Assembly (NCBI GenBank): GCA_964545735.1
Contig: CAZJGS010000023.1
Span: 1 to 24,322, forward strand
DNA length: 24,322 nucleotides
Direction of reading: 5' to 3'
Source of the DNA: Pleomorphochaeta sp964545735
Lineage (GTDB): Bacteria; Spirochaetota; Spirochaetia; Sphaerochaetales; Sphaerochaetaceae
Below are positions 22,655-24,322 of this stretch, one piece after another (positions within the stretch are counted from its first letter, which is position 1; every line of letters begins with the position of its first letter). Under the pieces are notes generated by a model. That model did not search any database, was not told where the DNA came from, and saw only the letters and a program-made list of their open reading frames with translations. A program made the position numbers and the translations under genes.

Positions 22655-23851
22655 ATGACTGATTATAATAAAATCTGGATTGCTGTTCCCACCTATTGGG
22701 GTGATTTTGGTACTCTAGAAAATCCACCAACTAATATTTTTGATCATCCAACAAATCCAAATGGAAATGAAACTTTAAGCAGAACCTTAGAAAGCCTTTG
22801 TCTTCTAGAAGGTGATTTTAATATATTGATAGTACTCGCTACTACACATAAAGAGTATTTTAATATTTCAAAAAATAGAATCTCAAAAATAATAACAAAC
22901 CTTAATACTAAAAAGGCAATTTATTTATTCACACAAGAAAATCTAGAAGCTTTATCAAAAATTACCAATCAAAATATTTTAAAATTAGATACATATGGGA
23001 ATATTAGAAATTTACAACTGTTTGTTCCTTACACTTTAGAGGCAGATATTGTCATTGCTATCGATGATGATGAGGTAGTTGAAGATCCTTATTTTGTACA
23101 GAAAGTAGCCGATTCTTTTAAAAATTGTAATCAAGCTGGAGGTTTATCAGGACCTTATTATGATGATGAAGGTGAATATGAAATAAAAAATGCAATTAAA
23201 TTTAAAAATAGTCCTACTTTATTCGAAAGCAAAATTTATTATTTAAATGAAGGTGTAAAAAAGGAAATGACAAATAAAGCTTGTATTGTCCCTAGCGCAA
23301 TTGCCTTTGGTGGGAATATGTCATTTACAAGAGATACTATCCAAAAGGTTTGTCACGACCCTTTTATACCAAGAGGTGAAGACTGTGATTATCTTATAAA
23401 TTGCTTAATGTTTGGTATAAGGTTTTATTTTAACAGTAGCTTGAAAATAGTACATTTACCACCATCAGCTGATGCTAGTGAAGATTCCAAAAATATTAGA
23501 AAAATAAAGTCTGATATAATTCGATTTTTGTATATGAATTATAAATTAAAAGAATATACTAAAATAACAAATAACACTTTATTTGATTATTCTGTTTTAA
23601 ACCCTTATCCAGGCGTATTTATTTGTAAAATTGATGATTTAGTAGAACAAGCAAAAAAAGTTTTATTAGATGCAAGTGGTAATAGCCTTAGTATCACTGA
23701 AGTAAATGAGTTTCTTGAAATAAATATGAATATTTGTAAAAAACAAAGTAAAGAATATTTTATATATCAAAAACAATGGTGTAATTTGCTAAAAATGGTT
23801 GAAAAATCAAAAACATGTAAAAATATCTTATTAAATTGTAAAATGATTTAG
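22655..23851 (+). CDS. GT-A-type glycosyltransferase, substrate unknown
   Basis: A 398-residue soluble protein that looks like a family 2-type glycosyltransferase. It has an N-terminal strand WIAVPTYWGDFG, a region of conserved asparagine-rich loops, then a metal/nucleotide motif IAIDDDEVVEDP at about 135-146 (DxD type), an acceptor-side block FGGNMSFTRDTI and FIPRGEDCDYLIN, where ED is the likely catalytic-base position. The last ~110 residues are helical with no motif I know. The ATG at 22655 is chosen because GGGAGA lies 7 nt upstream; an in-frame ATG five codons earlier overlaps that site. There is no membrane segment, and it stands alone between a terminator and a 470-base gap, without other sugar genes to hint at the product. 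Confidence 0.7.
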   Translation: MTDYNKIWIAVPTYWGDFGTLENPPTNIFDHPTNPNGNETLSRTLESLCLLEGDFNILIVLATTHKEYFNISKNRISKIITNLNTKKAIYLFTQENLEALSKITNQNILKLDTYGNIRNLQLFVPYTLEADIVIAIDDDEVVEDPYFVQKVADSFKNCNQAGGLSGPYYDDEGEYEIKNAIKFKNSPTLFESKIYYLNEGVKKEMTNKACIVPSAIAFGGNMSFTRDTIQKVCHDPFIPRGEDCDYLINCLMFGIRFYFNSSLKIVHLPPSADASEDSKNIRKIKSDIIRFLYMNYKLKEYTKITNNTLFDYSVLNPYPGVFICKIDDLVEQAKKVLLDASGNSLSITEVNEFLEINMNICKKQSKEYFIYQKQWCNLLKMVEKSKTCKNILLNCKMI

Positions 23852-23880
23852 GAACAATTATTTTACAAAAAGAGTAACAT

Positions 23881-23908
23881 TTGCATAAAATTATAAGCAA
23901 TTTATAAA
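23881..23908 (+). promoter_or_regulatory. Promoter-like sequence in the right-hand gap
   Basis: TTGCAT (23881-23886) and TATAAA (23903-23908) are spaced by 16 bp. No reading frame follows within reach. Confidence 0.35.
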
Positions 23909-24102
23909 CAATAACGATAATTTAGTATTCAAATCAATCTTTGAAAAAGTAAGATTAAAAAAAAGTAAAAAAAACGAATAAAGCACTAGACAAAAAGTTA
24001 AAGTTCTCTTAATATCCGTCTTGTTGTTTGTTTGAAAACGTTAATACAATACGGTTAAAACAACAATTTGATGAAAAGGCCAAGAATAAATAAAAATAGC
24101 TA

Positions 24103-24131
24103 TTGACTATAATTTTTATACATGGTATTTT
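24103..24131 (+). promoter_or_regulatory. Second promoter-like sequence in the right-hand gap
   Basis: TTGACT (24103-24108) and TATTTT (24126-24131) are spaced by 17 bp, followed by about 190 nt without an evident start codon before the window ends. Confidence 0.35.
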
Positions 24132-24322
24132 CAGAAAGCTTGTAAAGCATAATAGTGTTTTTCAAGCAGATTTTTGACATAAATATTAGAGAAGAGAAGA
24201 GAAGTATTAAATTGCTTTTCGATTGCCATAATAGGCCGTTGGAAAAGTGAGAAAATAGGAAAGCATTAGGGCTTTCTGTCAATTCAAAATAGAACAAAGA
24301 TGAAATAAGCTAATGTTCGTTA

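Larger units (their letters stand above)
23852..24322. other. 470-base region without a convincing gene
   Basis: AT-rich, with stop codons in all frames. It holds two promoter-like sequences pointing right (listed separately), a 9-bp inverted repeat TTGTTGTTT (24021-24029) / AAACAACAA (24058-24066), and a short GAGAA-type repeat at about 24188-24204. An open frame on the minus strand (24100-24297) has no ribosome binding site or recognisable family. It may be a leader, an untranslated RNA, or a decayed gene. Confidence 0.5.

Noticed and set aside
24100..24297. Open reading frame of 65 codons on the minus strand, and a 33-codon frame inside it in another phase
   Set aside because: No ribosome binding site or recognisable motif, and the composition looks like chance in AT-rich sequence. 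A decayed gene cannot be excluded, but nothing positive supports one.
1..24322. Mycoplasma-type code (TGA as Trp), suggested by the low G+C
   Set aside because: TGA terminates ispH, the catalytic hydrogenase and the M32 carboxypeptidase at family-typical ends, and Trp is encoded by TGG.
1..24322. CRISPR array, insertion sequence, prophage or tRNA-linked integration site
   Set aside because: No regularly spaced repeats, transposase or integrase motifs, long terminal repeats or tRNA genes were seen in any gap between genes.

Overview
The window is AT-rich (roughly 30% G+C by eye), densely coding bacterial chromosome from an anaerobe. TGA is a normal stop (for example at the ends of the genes at 9698, 14948 and 20428), so the genetic code is standard. 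The gene set fits a spirochaete best. SecD is long, with an extended region before its LDLRGG motif. SecF also has an enlarged periplasmic part. The threonyl-tRNA synthetase lacks the N-terminal TGS domain, as I recall for Borrelia and Treponema, and the glucose-6-phosphate isomerase is of the long type. A T-box leader on thrS, a Rex repressor and an hfs-type hydrogenase cluster are more typical of Firmicutes, so either clostridial gene exchange or a deep Firmicutes lineage remains possible. I cannot settle the taxonomy from sequence alone.

Layout. The minus strand at the left end (1-2400) holds the start of an exported protein, glucose-6-phosphate isomerase (pgi) and the arginine repressor argR, whose promoter carries an ARG-box-like dyad. 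From 2567 the plus strand runs as follows: a two-gene unit of membrane polyprenol kinase-like (VTE5/SEC59 family) and VTE6/DUF92-family proteins; a lone groEL with an unusual repeat-containing leader; yajC-secD-secF, the Sec translocon accessory complex; and ispH-rex, which overlap by 4 nt.

The centre (11427-16411) is a five-gene [FeFe]-hydrogenase cassette. It contains two small [2Fe-2S] thioredoxin-fold ferredoxins, a sensor-type hydrogenase with a PAS domain that lacks the proton-relay cysteine, a SpoIIE/PP2C-type phosphatase, and a catalytic-type hydrogenase that keeps the relay cysteine. A perfect dyad containing TGTGA-N6-TCACA, resembling a Rex or CRP/FNR operator, lies between rex and this cassette next to an extended -10 element. 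This suggests that Rex (NADH/NAD+) and H2 sensing both feed into hydrogenase control. A free methionine-(R)-sulfoxide reductase follows.

The right part holds a convergent membrane-anchored endonuclease/exonuclease/phosphatase-family protein on the minus strand, a T-box leader with a Thr (ACC) specifier in front of thrS, an M32 carboxypeptidase, pgsA, and an unassigned GT-A-type glycosyltransferase. The last 470 bases have no convincing gene but contain two promoter-like sequences. I saw no tRNA, rRNA, CRISPR array or intact mobile element.
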